Below are positions 10,902 to 22,700 of a stretch of DNA of 64,000 nucleotides, piece after piece. The translations under genes were made by a program, and so were the position numbers. The DNA is taken from NCBI RefSeq assembly GCF_037975245.1, contig NC_092564.1:18773484-18837483 (forward strand), given 5' to 3'. The DNA comes from Apostichopus japonicus (lineage: Eukaryota; Echinodermata; Holothuroidea; Aspidochirotida; Stichopodidae). Under the pieces are notes generated by a model that worked only from the letters and a program-made list of their open reading frames with translations, had not been told where the DNA came from and searched no databases. Position 1 is the first letter of the stretch. Each line of letters begins with the position of its first letter.

Positions 10902-12960
10902 TTTACATAACAGAATATACTTGAAATGGTATTTGCAGCCCAAACAGCAATTTGTGACATTTTGGCATGGCTTTCCCTGAATCGATCTTTGCTCTGTGAA
11001 TTGGAGAGCAGGTGTAAAAACCTCCTACGTTATTTAATGTTTGTACTTTAAAAATATTGACCGAAGATTAGTGACTCGTATTAAGTCGGTTACAGAGCAA
11101 CACTATGTTTCACGGCTGTGTTAACGCATTCATAAAAATCGGGTTGAAAAGATCGACTCCCAAATTAGTATCCGTCGTGCTTAGTATAAATATAACTTCT
11201 TATGGTTGACCTCGTTGTTTTATAGTATTTTATTGTAAGCCTTGGGATGGAGTTGGTATATATAACGGTATATAGTCTAGAGTATTACTCCTAGTTGATA
11301 ATTAGAAAACAATGTCCCCGAGTTATGTTTTATTTTTAAAGAACAATTGGAACATAAAGGGAAGGGGGACATCGTTTTCTCAAGTTGAATTATTAACATT
11401 TGGATAATTCACGCGAAAGTCAGCAAAACAACCTGACGTTTTATTAAACATCAAACCAGACAGAATACTTCCCCACTGAACGAAAAGAGACTAACCCATG
11501 CTTTAACAATTTTCATAGCTCGATTTTTCTGTTTAATCAAGAAAACTTTTACGTGTCAGTATCTGTCGTTTATATGCTCGACCGTGAACGCACGAAGAGG
11601 TTCCTACACCCAGTGCCGTCGAGGCGCTAGGTCCTCGGGCCATTTGGGAGGGGGATTCCACCCGCCCTCCATCTTGAAGTCTTTAATTTTCGTTACCGAA
11701 TACCGTGCACCTGTAAGTGAGTATCAAAATTGTTAGCCAAGTGCAGGTTACAAGAAGATATATATATATATTTTGGCAGCATTTGTCAGCGAACCATATA
11801 TTCATTAAATAAAAAGTGATTCTTTTTATGGTATTCGCGGATCGAAACATAGCGTTTTTGCCAAACCATATTCTGACAGCCATAGTTGGTGGCGCTCGGT
11901 GCTCGGTGGTGGGTGCAATTTCACGTAGTTGGTTTCCTTGATAAGAGGTCGATGCTCAATATGCCAACAGAATACCAAATCCCCAATTCCTTCACACAGT
12001 TTATAGGTTTGTATGAAGACTTGAAGTACGAGTATAACAGCAAGTGCCCCGCCCCCCACACCCCGACACTTCGTCCACTTTTCCACAGACCTTGAGTTGA
12101 CTTTTTATCCGTAAAACAATTGGTAATTTGGTTGGTGATGCCACATCAATACTGACAATAATAACAATAAATCTGGCAACACTGTTTTGCAGGGAGCATA
12201 ATCACATATTCAAATACTTCAACTACTTCAACTAGTGCTGGGAAATAACCTGTAAATATTGCACCATATTATATTGAGAGGCTTTACAAAATCCAAAGAT
12301 TTACCCCTCTCCTGAGATCCCTCCCCCGGGTCCCCTCCCCCACCCCAATCCACTTTCAGACATCAAATCCCGCCCCTAAGCATGAATATGAGTATAATTA
12401 GAATGTTATTGGTATACAAGTACAAGGCTATAGCCGCCAGCATCAGAAATCTTGTACTATAGTGTCTATACTAGCGACACAAATAGCCGCAGTATGAATA
12501 CGAGTACAAATCTATCATAGGGCGAGTACAAACTACACCGATTGTACTAGACCAGAGTACAAGTGCAGCCAGGCCCTCAACACAACATGTAATGAGGTGA
12601 CAACAAATAGTGAATAGATTTGCCAACGGTATGAAATATATCTGATCACCATGAAAAAGATAGGAATTTTGAAATGATTTTGCGTGGGTAGAAGCAGACG
12701 TGAAAATATTCAATTCAAGTCTCTGGAAGCCCAGGAAGACGATTTCAGAATATTTTTTGACATTAATTTCAAGTGAAATTCCAGTCGATGAAACAGGAGA
12801 ATGGTTAGGTCTTACACTCAAGAAGGTAATCAAATTGAAACATGCATGAATCGTCATAATGAGCTAATAATTTCATAATGGTGTGAGATTGCAATGACTG
12901 TGATTTCACATATAAAACCATTGATAAAGGTTACAAGATCAACAAAAGTGCAGATAAAAT

Positions 12961-14045
12961 CAGGCGCGGCGGAACGGAAAAATTATTGGGGGGGCTAATG
13001 TGTGGAGACTATCTAAGCGGAGCGCCACCATCAGTTGGCGCGGAGCGTACAAGAAAATTTTGGGTTTTTTTCAAACCCCCAGATGGCCGGAAACGGCACT
13101 TTCCGAGTGTTTTATGCTGCGAATACCTAGCCCTAAAATATGGGTCTCAAGCCTGCAATTTCTCAGATTGCACGTAAAAGTCTGTAAAAACATTGTAATT
13201 TGTATATTCGATGGTTTTTTAAGAGAGTAGCTATTACTCGTAGTGTACTCGCAAAGATATTTTTGAGTGTAGTAAGGGCAGTGGCGGAGCTAGAGTATTG
13301 GTCAGGGAGGGGAAGAATGGCCTGTAGGGGCGCTTTCGACACTATCTAAGCGGAGCGCCACCACAGGTTGGCGCGGAGCGTACAGAAAATTTTTGAGTAA
13401 AGATACTCCCTAGATTGCAGGAAATGACCCTTTCCGGGGCCTTGCTAATTTGCAGATAAACGGAGAATAAATAGGTGTCGTCGCCATTTTGTCGGAAAAT
13501 TACACCAACAGAATATGACAAATGTCAATAGGTATATGAGAGCGCAATAAAATAGTCAAAAATCGCGAATAAGTAAAAAGTAGTGAAAAGCTGAAAAGGG
13601 CGCCAGCAGTCCATTTGAGTCCGTCAGGGGGGGGGGGGCATCCGCCCCTGACTGTATATATGGACGCTCCGCCAATAAGTAAGGGGATGTTGGAGAACTG
13701 GCTGAAATGAGGCAAGTCATTGGCTTAAGACGAAGTTGTGTTACGCTTACCGGTACTCACACTTACTGCTTCCACTTTTCACGGGGCGTGAAGACGCGGT
13801 TGGGGTGACAATGTGGTCTATAGCCAGGGCACGTGCCGAGGGTCCCCCAGCAATTACTAAAATTATTACACCTATAGAGTATACGTGTGCATCGGACAGA
13901 TCGACAAGTATGCATTGAAAACTGGGCAGATGCACGTTTCGGAGCCTTGGTAAATATTGGGGGGGCTTATCATGCATTTGCCCCCTCAACTTTTTTATTG
14001 GGGGGGCTGAGCCCCCCCAAGCCCCCCCCGGTTCCGCCGCCACTG
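12961..14045. mobile_element. Non-autonomous hAT-type element (1,085 bp) with duplicated left end
   Basis: An exact 8-bp duplication GATAAAAT flanks the element (12953-12960 and 14046-14053). The left end reads CAGGCGCGGCGGAACGG; the right end, inverted, reads CAGTGGCGGCGGAACCGG. These are ~17-bp imperfect terminal inverted repeats typical in style of hAT elements. Inside, a second CAGTGGCGGAGC start lies at 13279, and ACTATCTAAGCGGAGCGCCACC occurs at both 13008 and 13341. This shows that ~320 bp of the left end is duplicated head-to-tail or that a related element is nested. Poly-G/C runs occur at 12987, 13628 and 13998. No transposase frame is present. Confidence 0.85.
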
Positions 14046-14300
14046 GATAAAATGCCCTTCAAAGCCTTGTAAATTATACGATGCTACAGTGATTTCGTGA
14101 ACATAATATAGTATATGGAATATACTTTAGAGCATGCGGGCAGTTGTTTGAAGTGTATACTGATTAGTACAGTAATACTTAACACACGTTTCATGCGATT
14201 TACACAAACATATTAAAATACCTATCCCAATCCCAATCCTCTTTTTGTCTAATCTGCTCGAAATGTGTTTTTATGGATACTATGTTAAATTTTATTGTTG

Positions 14301-14578
<278 letters not shown>

Positions 14579-15721
14579 CATACAAGCCATGATATAATAA
14601 TATGTAAGGTTCATCGAGCACAATAAAAAGCGAAAAACAAATCCTCACTGGCAATATGGATCAATAAAGAAGCATAGAATCCTACAATGATTAGTTCATT
14701 ATCTATTCAAAAGCGATAACTATGACCGAAGCGGGGAGCGGAAATGAACGTTTCCTTTCTGATCAGGCTGAAAATATGAAGAAAACATTTCGTAGTTCAA
14801 AACTGGAGTAAATTTAAGCCTCTGCCATGAAATAAAACGATACAACTCTTAAAACGCTGTATATGATGATGACCTTATATATATATAGATGAAATGGTGA
14901 AGTGTATGACAAATAAAACTGCTGTTGTAGCGCACTGGTCGGTCGAAAGATCAGCATATCTTACCGAGATGCCAATTATTTGAAGCGGGGTGAGGCTCTC
15001 TAAGGACAAAAAATGTCCACAATTGGTTGACGATGTCATAATATAGGAAGTCATCTCATTTTTTCGTTTATTTTGATACAAGATCGTCCCTGTAGTAATA
15101 ATATTTATTCTGTTTATTCACGAGTGTATTCTTTGGTGGCTTGTTCAACAGTTTTTTACAATAACGTGTGCTGTATGTTTTGTGATGTCCTCTTTGACAC
15201 ATAGGCGTGTAATTTAAGCAGATGGTGACATTTTTATTCACTATTTGTCATCAAAGGTTGTGAAAACAAGTAGTATACAAGATTGATGTTTGACTTGACA
15301 TGAAGAGGTGTTCACTTCCTAAAGTGTACGTTGAAGCAACAATAAGAATAAAAACCATCGCTTCTTCTGACAAAGGTTGAGGAGAAATAAATAAATAAGT
15401 TCTTGGGTATTTCAAAGTGTCGAACACACAGATTATTCTTATTTCTATTTGTTTTTTCTTCGGTAGAAGGTTCGTCGCCCAGAGACTTTTCTAGTAGTTT
15501 CTGTGTCAATCACTGATAGTCAAAATTGCAAAATTTTTCCGATTTTTACTTCATTACCTGAAATAATAATGAAAATTACAAATTACAAAAATATATAAAT
15601 GCATAATAAAAAAATATCATTTTTTTTATCCATCAATGTAATTTCATCCAAAGCAACAAAAGAAAAGTTATTTTCAATATTATTATTTTATTGTTGTTCT
15701 CTTTTTTTCATATCATGTTAT

Positions 15722-15760
15722 CTGTTATTGTTATCTTCTATTCTTCTATTGTTTGTTTAG
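15722..15760 (+). promoter_or_regulatory. Splice acceptor before the GPCR coding exon
   Basis: A ~36-base T/C-rich tract ends in GTTTAG at 15760, 11 bases before the ATG at 15772. This is a textbook polypyrimidine tract plus AG. It implies that the exon starts at 15761 and that a 5' untranslated exon lies upstream. It argues against using the in-frame ATG at 15715, which lies upstream of this tract in what would be intron. Confidence 0.6.
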
Positions 15761-15771
15761 TAGAGTGCAAC

Positions 15772-16896
15772 ATGGAGAGCGCCAATTACACCTTGGAGCA
15801 ACCCCCGCCACCTGAACTCGGCATCGTCAACATAACGAAAGAAAACTACCAGATGTTCCTCTATTCGGGTGTGGACAAGATTCTCATCACAGTGTTCATG
15901 CCCATCATCTTTACAATCGGTGTTTTGGGAAATATCGCGGTTATTATAGTCTTTTTCCGAATCAAAGGTATGAGAACTGTCACTAACCATTACCTTACAA
16001 ACCTTGCCATTGCGGACATGATTTTCCTCCTCTTAGCCGTGACCGATCGTTGGGTGCTCTACGTTTCCAGTAAGATCGTCAACGATTATTCGTATACCTC
16101 TCGGGCATTCTGCAAGACGTTTCCCTACATCCAAGACGTGAGCATAATAGTCTCCTGTTACACCGTCATATTGGTAACCGTTGAACGGTACATCGCGATA
16201 TGTTGGCCTCACAAATTCAAACAGCTGAGTACTCGTCCGAGAGCGTTAATGCTTTGCTCCTTCTTCTGGATGTTCGCTCTCCTTTACAAGATTCCAGATT
16301 TATTTTTTATCGACAACAAACAGGAGAGACTCCGTTGGCCAGAAGGTGAAGAATTTGAGCAGTACTCTACCACCAGAACGATATGTACCTACTGCATCGA
16401 TAAGCACGAACAGTCCTGCAATCGTTTCAGAAAATCTTTAGCTTTGGATCAAATCATGCTCCTGATGGTGATACCGATAACGATGGTCCTTTACACTCTG
16501 ATAGTGCTGCAACTTCAAAAACTTAACAGCAACAACATCAGAAGTACATCGTCGACCAAAATGAAGAAACAAGTCGTACGGATGCTCATAGTTACCATCA
16601 CTGTTTATGTCATTTGCATAACTCCGTTTCGGATCTTGAATTTATGTGACATTTTGGGCCTGACAATACCGCCTACGTACATTTGGGCTATTGTAAACAT
16701 CGGTAGGATAATGACCTATACAAACAGTGCAATTAACCCTATCATATATAATATTATGAGCGATAGATACCGCTTTGCCTTTAGGGAGACATTCTTTTTC
16801 TGTTTCGCTGGTTACACACCGGTGAACGTGGAAATGTCGAGCAAATCCAGGAATACGAGAATTTATACAGACAAGACCACTGTTAACGGCAGGTAG
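15772..16896 (+). CDS. Class A (rhodopsin-like) peptide-type G protein-coupled receptor, 374 aa
   Basis: An uninterrupted frame encodes a seven-helix plasma-membrane receptor. Numbering is from ATG 15772, chosen because it has a good Kozak context (AACATGG) and follows a splice acceptor. The N-terminus has two N-glycosylation sites (N5, N20). Helix 1 carries GN at 53-54, helix 2 NLAIAD with D82, helix 3 C114 for the conserved disulphide and E138-R139-Y140 in place of DRY, helix 4 W166, and helix 5 P235. Helix 6 reads C282-I-T-P285, so the usual toggle Trp is Ile. Helix 7 has N322-P-I-I-Y326. C344 may be palmitoylated. Extracellular loop 2 has three cysteines (205, 208, 216). The overall pattern (YIQ, ERYIAIC, TPFR) recalls thyrotropin-releasing-hormone/secretagogue-type neuropeptide receptors, but the ligand is unknown. 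The single coding exon with normal receptor length suggests an intact gene. Confidence 0.92.
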   Translation: MESANYTLEQPPPPELGIVNITKENYQMFLYSGVDKILITVFMPIIFTIGVLGNIAVIIVFFRIKGMRTVTNHYLTNLAIADMIFLLLAVTDRWVLYVSSKIVNDYSYTSRAFCKTFPYIQDVSIIVSCYTVILVTVERYIAICWPHKFKQLSTRPRALMLCSFFWMFALLYKIPDLFFIDNKQERLRWPEGEEFEQYSTTRTICTYCIDKHEQSCNRFRKSLALDQIMLLMVIPITMVLYTLIVLQLQKLNSNNIRSTSSTKMKKQVVRMLIVTITVYVICITPFRILNLCDILGLTIPPTYIWAIVNIGRIMTYTNSAINPIIYNIMSDRYRFAFRETFFFCFAGYTPVNVEMSSKSRNTRIYTDKTTVNGR

Positions 16897-18630
16897 AGAG
16901 CTTTATTAATCATGTTTATTCATAAATAATGGATGTGCGTCTGACGTCACCAATCCTATGGGACCTGACGAAAGGCATAATGAATATGCATTGAGATAGC
17001 TCTTTTGGGGGAAAGCTCGTACTTTTTGATGCAAAGAACTTGGACAAAGATCCCGCAGACAGGACTATATTTGATGGGGCTATATCTAATGTATATTCAT
17101 GAAATCTAAATATGGTATATAGATATATATATAAAGCGCAACCTCTATAAATTCCAAATGACTGGTTTATGAATTAGACGAGAGTTGCAAAATATATTTC
17201 AAAAAAAAATCATTTTATAAACATAATTATATTGCTCAAGCTTTGAAAGTTGTGTTATACCTTCGATATCATTATACTTGTAATCTATTGTTACGTTATA
17301 TTAAGTAATATCATTTTGTTTCTTCTTCTTCTGGGTGCATTAATTGTACTCATAGTATTTATGTCATGAACGCTCAAAACGAGAAAACAAACAAAAAATG
17401 ATTGTGAAGCTTGATCGTATAATGTTCTTTAGTTAAATGAAGGTTAGAAGTGATGATTGTTCTTGGCTTTCTTTATCCTCCAAGATAAAAAAAAGTCAGA
17501 AAAACGGCTGGTGATTAGAACGCGGACCTACGTCACTCCCATTGGAGAACCGTATATATCAGTGTCATTTTTGTATTTAAAAAAAACAAAGAAACATTTT
17601 ACCGAAATACATTTTTATGTTTTTTTTAATTTTATTTTCTATTTCTTTAAAAAAAAATTAATCTCGATTTTTTTTTTTATACCTTACAGATAAAGATACA
17701 CAAAAGAGTCGTAACAAATCATTTTTATAAAGACAAATTTAACAAATTAAACAAAAGCAAATCTATCTTTAAAGAAAGACACAAACCCAGCCATCATCTT
17801 ATGATACAAAGATGTTTATGAATGAACATCTCCCCCTAAAAAACAAATAAACTCCCTTGAGCCGTTTGGCAGATATCCTAATGTAAAAATGGTGTCCTGG
17901 GGTGTCTTGTGGTGTCTTAGGGTTATCGTGTTGTGACATCAAACAGTACTACTGTAGTAGGATCTGGAATCTTTAACATTCCCATGATATGGAGGCTCAA
18001 TAATGTTTTTAGATTCAACATTTGCAAAAAAAAATCATCTCCACTTGCAGAATATAAATATAATTGTAATATACCAAAGAAAAAACATAAGATGTTGAAA
18101 CACAGGCGGATTGACGATGTCATATTTAGAAATCTTTAGATGTGATCTCGTTAACTCTTTCGCCTAAAGTCTGAAGGAATAACGGTATAGTTAAATTTGT
18201 GATATATCCCAAATGGAATAATAGGTTTCTTAGCTGCTTGCTTAAGTCGTTCATGACAGTTAATTCTATCACATAGACCATTTGATGATGATTGGTTTTG
18301 TGTCTCCTATAAGACAATGACTGCCTCTATAGTATTCGTCTGTTATCATGTTATGTGAAAATGCAAAGTAAACTTAATTTGAATCCAGTGAACAACAATT
18401 GTGATCTACAACGAATGTCTATCCAACCAATATTTTCCGAAGATTAATCTAGACAATCCATTCCTATGATTGTTCCTTCGAAATTCATCCTCTTCATTAT
18501 AAATAATTCGTTCGAAGCATCGATTAGATAGAAATTTCCGATGACTTAAAAATAATTAAAAATGATTTTAATTCGACTTTGTCACCGAAAGGTTATACCT
18601 GTATATAATATGTCATTTAATTGTATAACG
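16897..18630. other. GPCR 3' region and gene-free DNA
   Basis: No coding segment recognised. The first clear AATAAA I find after the stop is at 17846-17851, ~950 bases downstream, which would give a long 3' UTR; nearer variant signals cannot be excluded. AT-rich with poly-T/A runs near 17580-17680. Confidence 0.35.

Positions 18631-18689
<59 letters not shown>
18631..18689. repeat. (TA)n microsatellite
   Basis: Alternating TA for ~58 bases. Confidence 0.97.
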
Positions 18690-18691
<2 letters not shown>

Positions 18692-19185
18692 TTGTTGCCA
18701 CAGCATGCCTTTTCTTTCATTGCTACCGTTCGGCTGGAGTGGGTCCATTCAGTTTAGTAGCGCCATCTAGTTTTTAATTTGAAAATCAATGGAATGCACG
18801 TCTCGGATATTTTACATTTTTTGTTTCTAATTTTTATTGACTTAGTTTTGCTGTCAAGTCTAGGACAATTTGTATTTATAAAGTTTCATAGTGAAGTGTA
18901 CTTTAAGTATGCAATTAAATCATATCGCCCAGTTCCTATTTGAACACACTATTTAATATCGCACTATTTAATATCGCAAATAGTATCGCAAGTTCCTTCT
19001 CCATGTGAATGTTCTTCGTAATACTGTGTAGTGGTGTCTTCACTATACCATTGTTATTACATTATACGGTTATCACATTGTGTAAATCAGCACTGAAGTA
19101 TTTTACGTAAAGAGGAACATTCATGTTAAATTATCTCCGCAAATTATAAAGTGTGTCTTGTTCTGTTTTGGTTTTGCTATTGTGT

Positions 19186-19275
19186 TAATCATCGTCGTCA
19201 TCGTCATAATCTTTATCATCATCAGCGTCATTGCCATTGTCATTGTCGCCATTATCATCATCGTTATCACCATCA
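19186..19275. repeat. Imperfect trinucleotide (ATC/GTC)n repeat
   Basis: ATCGTCGTCATCGTC-type triplets run for ~90 bases, giving hydrophobic Ile/Val frames on the plus strand and Met/Thr frames on the minus. These are low-complexity artefacts, not genes. Confidence 0.85.
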
Positions 19276-19278
19276 ATT

Positions 19279-19762
19279 TCCTCATGCAGCCGATACTCCT
19301 AGCTAGTACAGTAACTGCTGGTGCCACCTGTAACAAATGATACCGTGTTACGAACACATAGTAATTACTGATGTACGGTTGTGGGACATGAAATGTAGTA
19401 AACATGTGTTACAGGTGGCACCATTAGTTACAGTACTATGTGTTTGAAGTAAAGGAGGTACGGTACCGCTTGATTTCAGTTCACACCTCTCTTTAAATTA
19501 CGCCAATTCTTCATGCCGAGAACGAAGAAAGGCCATGTTCGGGTATATCCATAGGCCTACTATTATCATAAAACGACTAGATACGACTTCATTTTAGAAT
19601 CGCGTGTTAATGAACTCGCCCAAAATGTTTGGTACAGCAACTAAACTGTTCATGTCCCACAACCGTGTATTAGTTAATACTACTTTGTGTTCGTAACATG
19701 TGTTACAGGACATGAACAGTTGTGACTGTACTAGCCATGAGTATCGGGTGCCTCATGAAGTG
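19279..19762. mobile_element. Foldback/MITE-like element with nested inverted repeats
   Basis: The left side (CTCATGCAGCCGATACTC then CTAGTACAGTAACTG) is matched inverted at the right (CTGTACTAGCCATGAGTATC then GGGTGCCTCATG, ending ~19762). Within it, GTGCCACCTGTAACA at ~19321 pairs with TGTTACAGGTGGCACC at ~19409. CGTGTTACGAACACATAGTA at ~19343 has an inverted relative near 19682. The shared stretch GTACGGTTGTGGGACATG also recurs inverted at ~19651. Several nested palindromes thus occupy ~480 bp, interrupted by a separate repeat at 19500-19590. No ORF and no clear target duplication. Confidence 0.65.
19500..19590 (-). repeat. Dispersed repeat, inverted relative of 27499-27585
   Basis: Reverse-complemented, this segment reads CTAGTCGTTTTATGATAATA, TAGGCCTATGGATATACCC, then GCCTTTCTTCGTTCTCGGCA, ending in GAATTGGC. 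The plus-strand sequence at 27499-27585 matches it with scattered changes. It sits inside the nested foldback at 19279-19762. Confidence 0.75.
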
Positions 19763-22700
19763 AGAACTACATGCCATACTGTACGTAACATATAGTCTAT
19801 CAACAGGCAGAGACATGCAGTTTGAGACAGATTTTCGCGAAGAATACTTTGACTAGCCAGTCTTTTACAGTCGAATATAATGGTATCATATTTCAAGCTT
19901 AAACAAGTATCGACAAGAAGATTATAACAGAAAGTAAAGCTTTAGTATAGACTATATACCTCCTGAAGCAATGAAGGGTTTAGCCAATCAAAATAAGTGA
20001 CAGTCAATCAACCACATCTTGAGCCACGTCCAATATATTGACATTGGGGAAGGGGGGGGGGGGTTCTTAACTTACAGTATGGCATCATGATAGTTGTCCC
20101 TTTAAGAGAAGATTTAATTCGCCCTGTTATCGGAATATACCCTTAAGGGTTATTCATGCATCTCATTACTGCATTGTTAAAAAGGACAATCAAATGTTTA
20201 GACGAACATCACGTCGATCGATTATGTAAGTATTCGTTGAGTTGCCAACCACAGATCTGAAGTGTCTTGCGCTCCAAACAAAAAAATTAAAAAATACTGA
20301 ACGTCACGTATTTGTCACACTGGCATGCTCACTAATATCGTATAGCTTAAAATATTAAATGTCTCATACTGAGGATAATCTGCATTTCTCCGTCAGTCTG
20401 TCTTCAAAATATTGAACGTGTCAAGTGAAGCGAATATTGATAATCTCGGTACGTTGTGCTCAGGGCAGTAAAAACTTCATAAATAAGTATCATAATCAGT
20501 CTCACAGCGTTCTCAGTTTATCCTATAGTTCAAAATACTGAATATATCATTATTATTATATTGACATTCTCCATTACACGATGTGTTCAAAATGTTGTAT
20601 GTTTCATGTTGTATATTAACATTGAGACAATGACCTATAGAATCGGCATATGCTATACCAGTCACATCACAGTAAGTACAGTTTCTAAGTGCATGTGTAT
20701 AAACCAACAGCATGTTTCAATATTCCCGTTGTAGAAACATAAACCGTATAATCAATGCATGAAATCCTCACTCCATGTGCTGCCTTCTATGTAATCCACA
20801 ACAGATTGTCAGCACATGCACACGCACTGTATACAGTTGCATAGAATTGATATTCAAATATAGTTATGAAAATATTTAAACAAGTTTATCTGATGTTTAA
20901 TCACACGGTTTATGATTACATCTGTTTTGAATTTCTGGCTGTTTTAGCCTCACACAAACATTACGGAGAAAACATATCGATGGCTCCGGTTACAACAACA
21001 TTGAAAGGAATTTAGTTATCGAAAAAAAATCGAAAAATAGTATGACAGTGTGCTCCGTTGGCTAATACGCTACGATCATACAGAAAACTTCGATGAAACA
21101 TTCAACAGCTGCATCGTGTTTAGCAAGGTATCATCTCCCGGCAAGTAAACATATAGTTTGTTTACTTTAGTAATACAATGAATACATAACAAACTGACTT
21201 TCAGAGTCACTTGTTAGCAGGACAATGAATGAAAACTTACTCGGTCAAGGGTAATATATATATAGGCCTACTATTTTTTATTTTACTGGGCGAGGCTTCG
21301 TTTTCGCCCTTTCTTTTTGGATGAGAAATATATGCCGATGTATAGCACCCCACCCAAAACTGGGGACCACGAATCTGTTGAGAAACGAGTAGTTTAGTGA
21401 TCTGTATAAATCCATTCACCCCTCGCAGTACCTCATTTATAGCTCTCCGAATTAAAAAAAAAAAAAAAATGATTTAATTCAACTGAAATATTCTGCTCTA
21501 TAGGCATGCAAAACTACCACAAATATGCATGGTACTCGTCGTTTTTTACTTTTGAATTTGTCTGATTAGTACGACTGCAAAAAGTTTCTGACTTTCTCCT
21601 TGTCCCAATTGTGATCTTTGTTAAGTAACTATCCAATATGTGGTGACGATTGTTTTAGCCCCCCCCCCCCGAGTAAAGTGAGAGTCAGAAAAACTTGATA
21701 AATAGATCAAGTGTTGTGGCTCAGCAGTAACCTAAAAAGAATTTGATTATCTGAAAGGAACTCTTTCAAGTCATTGAAACCTGGTGAAAAAATATCTATT
21801 TCTGTCTCTTTGTGTGGTTATGGTTTATTCGTTCGTTAAGTGCATTTCATTTTTTTATTATGTATTCCTGCACGCAGAATTATAAGTATTTTTAAACATT
21901 TTTACTGAATAAAAGAAGAAACAAAGGCATCGAGACAAGTATAAGTCTTCTTGGTCACTGGGTTAAAAAAACAACATAAAACTTAAAAAATTTCCACGAG
22001 GCTTAAATCATGCACTTTTCTCGTTTAACTCCATGTATCTTTTAAGGAAGTGCATATATTCGCTATTGGGGAAGCGCATATATTAGCTTCCCTTTGCTTT
22101 CCCAATTGTTTTTTTTTTATTTTTTATTATAGTACATGTTACGTCAAGTGACGGTGGCCTGTATAATCTTAATTGCATTGCACCAAACCAAAACATGTTG
22201 AAATGTATACGTTGTATTTGGTTATCTGTGTTAAAGGCACATTGTCCACACTGTAATCATGAGATTGTTAATCCATGATTAGAATTGATCATCAGCTATT
22301 TATAAACTATCATCAATGACTTGCAGGCAGTGATTTTAAAACTTGGAACTATATATTACTATAATAGAAATTATATATAGATATTTAAGCTGGCAGAAAT
22401 GTTCTTTACAAAACTTATTTCGATCTTTTCATCTGGTACTATGAATCATCATGTCCATCGTTTTTTGTTTTAGCTTTCTTGTTTTGTGTTTGTTTGTTCT
22501 TGTTTTTCTTCTCTCTTTTTTCGCTTTTGTAGAACTATCGAGCTTATAGCTGTAAAATACTGTAAGATAAAAGTGAACACAAACCATTATACGCTGTTTT
22601 AACTCTGATGTACTACCATCTTATTTTTCCAATTTTTTCCATTTTGGTTCTTGGTTTTCTTCAAAGAAATTGGCATCCGGCACTCGTACAACGCTGTCAG

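Larger units (their letters stand above)
9058..12952. other. Gene-free stretch with one GC-rich patch
   Basis: No confident gene. 9110-9150 is TA-rich. 9465-9680 is markedly richer in G and C than its surroundings and may be a retroelement fragment; its open minus-strand frame has no recognised family. (TA)n tracts occur at 10594-10651 and 10818-10901. A poly-G run sits near 9972. The rest is unremarkable AT-rich DNA. Confidence 0.4.

Noticed and set aside
15691-15771. Upstream in-frame extension of the GPCR (27 extra residues, hydrophobic)
   Set aside because: It opens with TTG, not ATG, and runs through a polypyrimidine tract ending in TTTAG. It is better read as intron plus acceptor, with ATG at 15772 as start.
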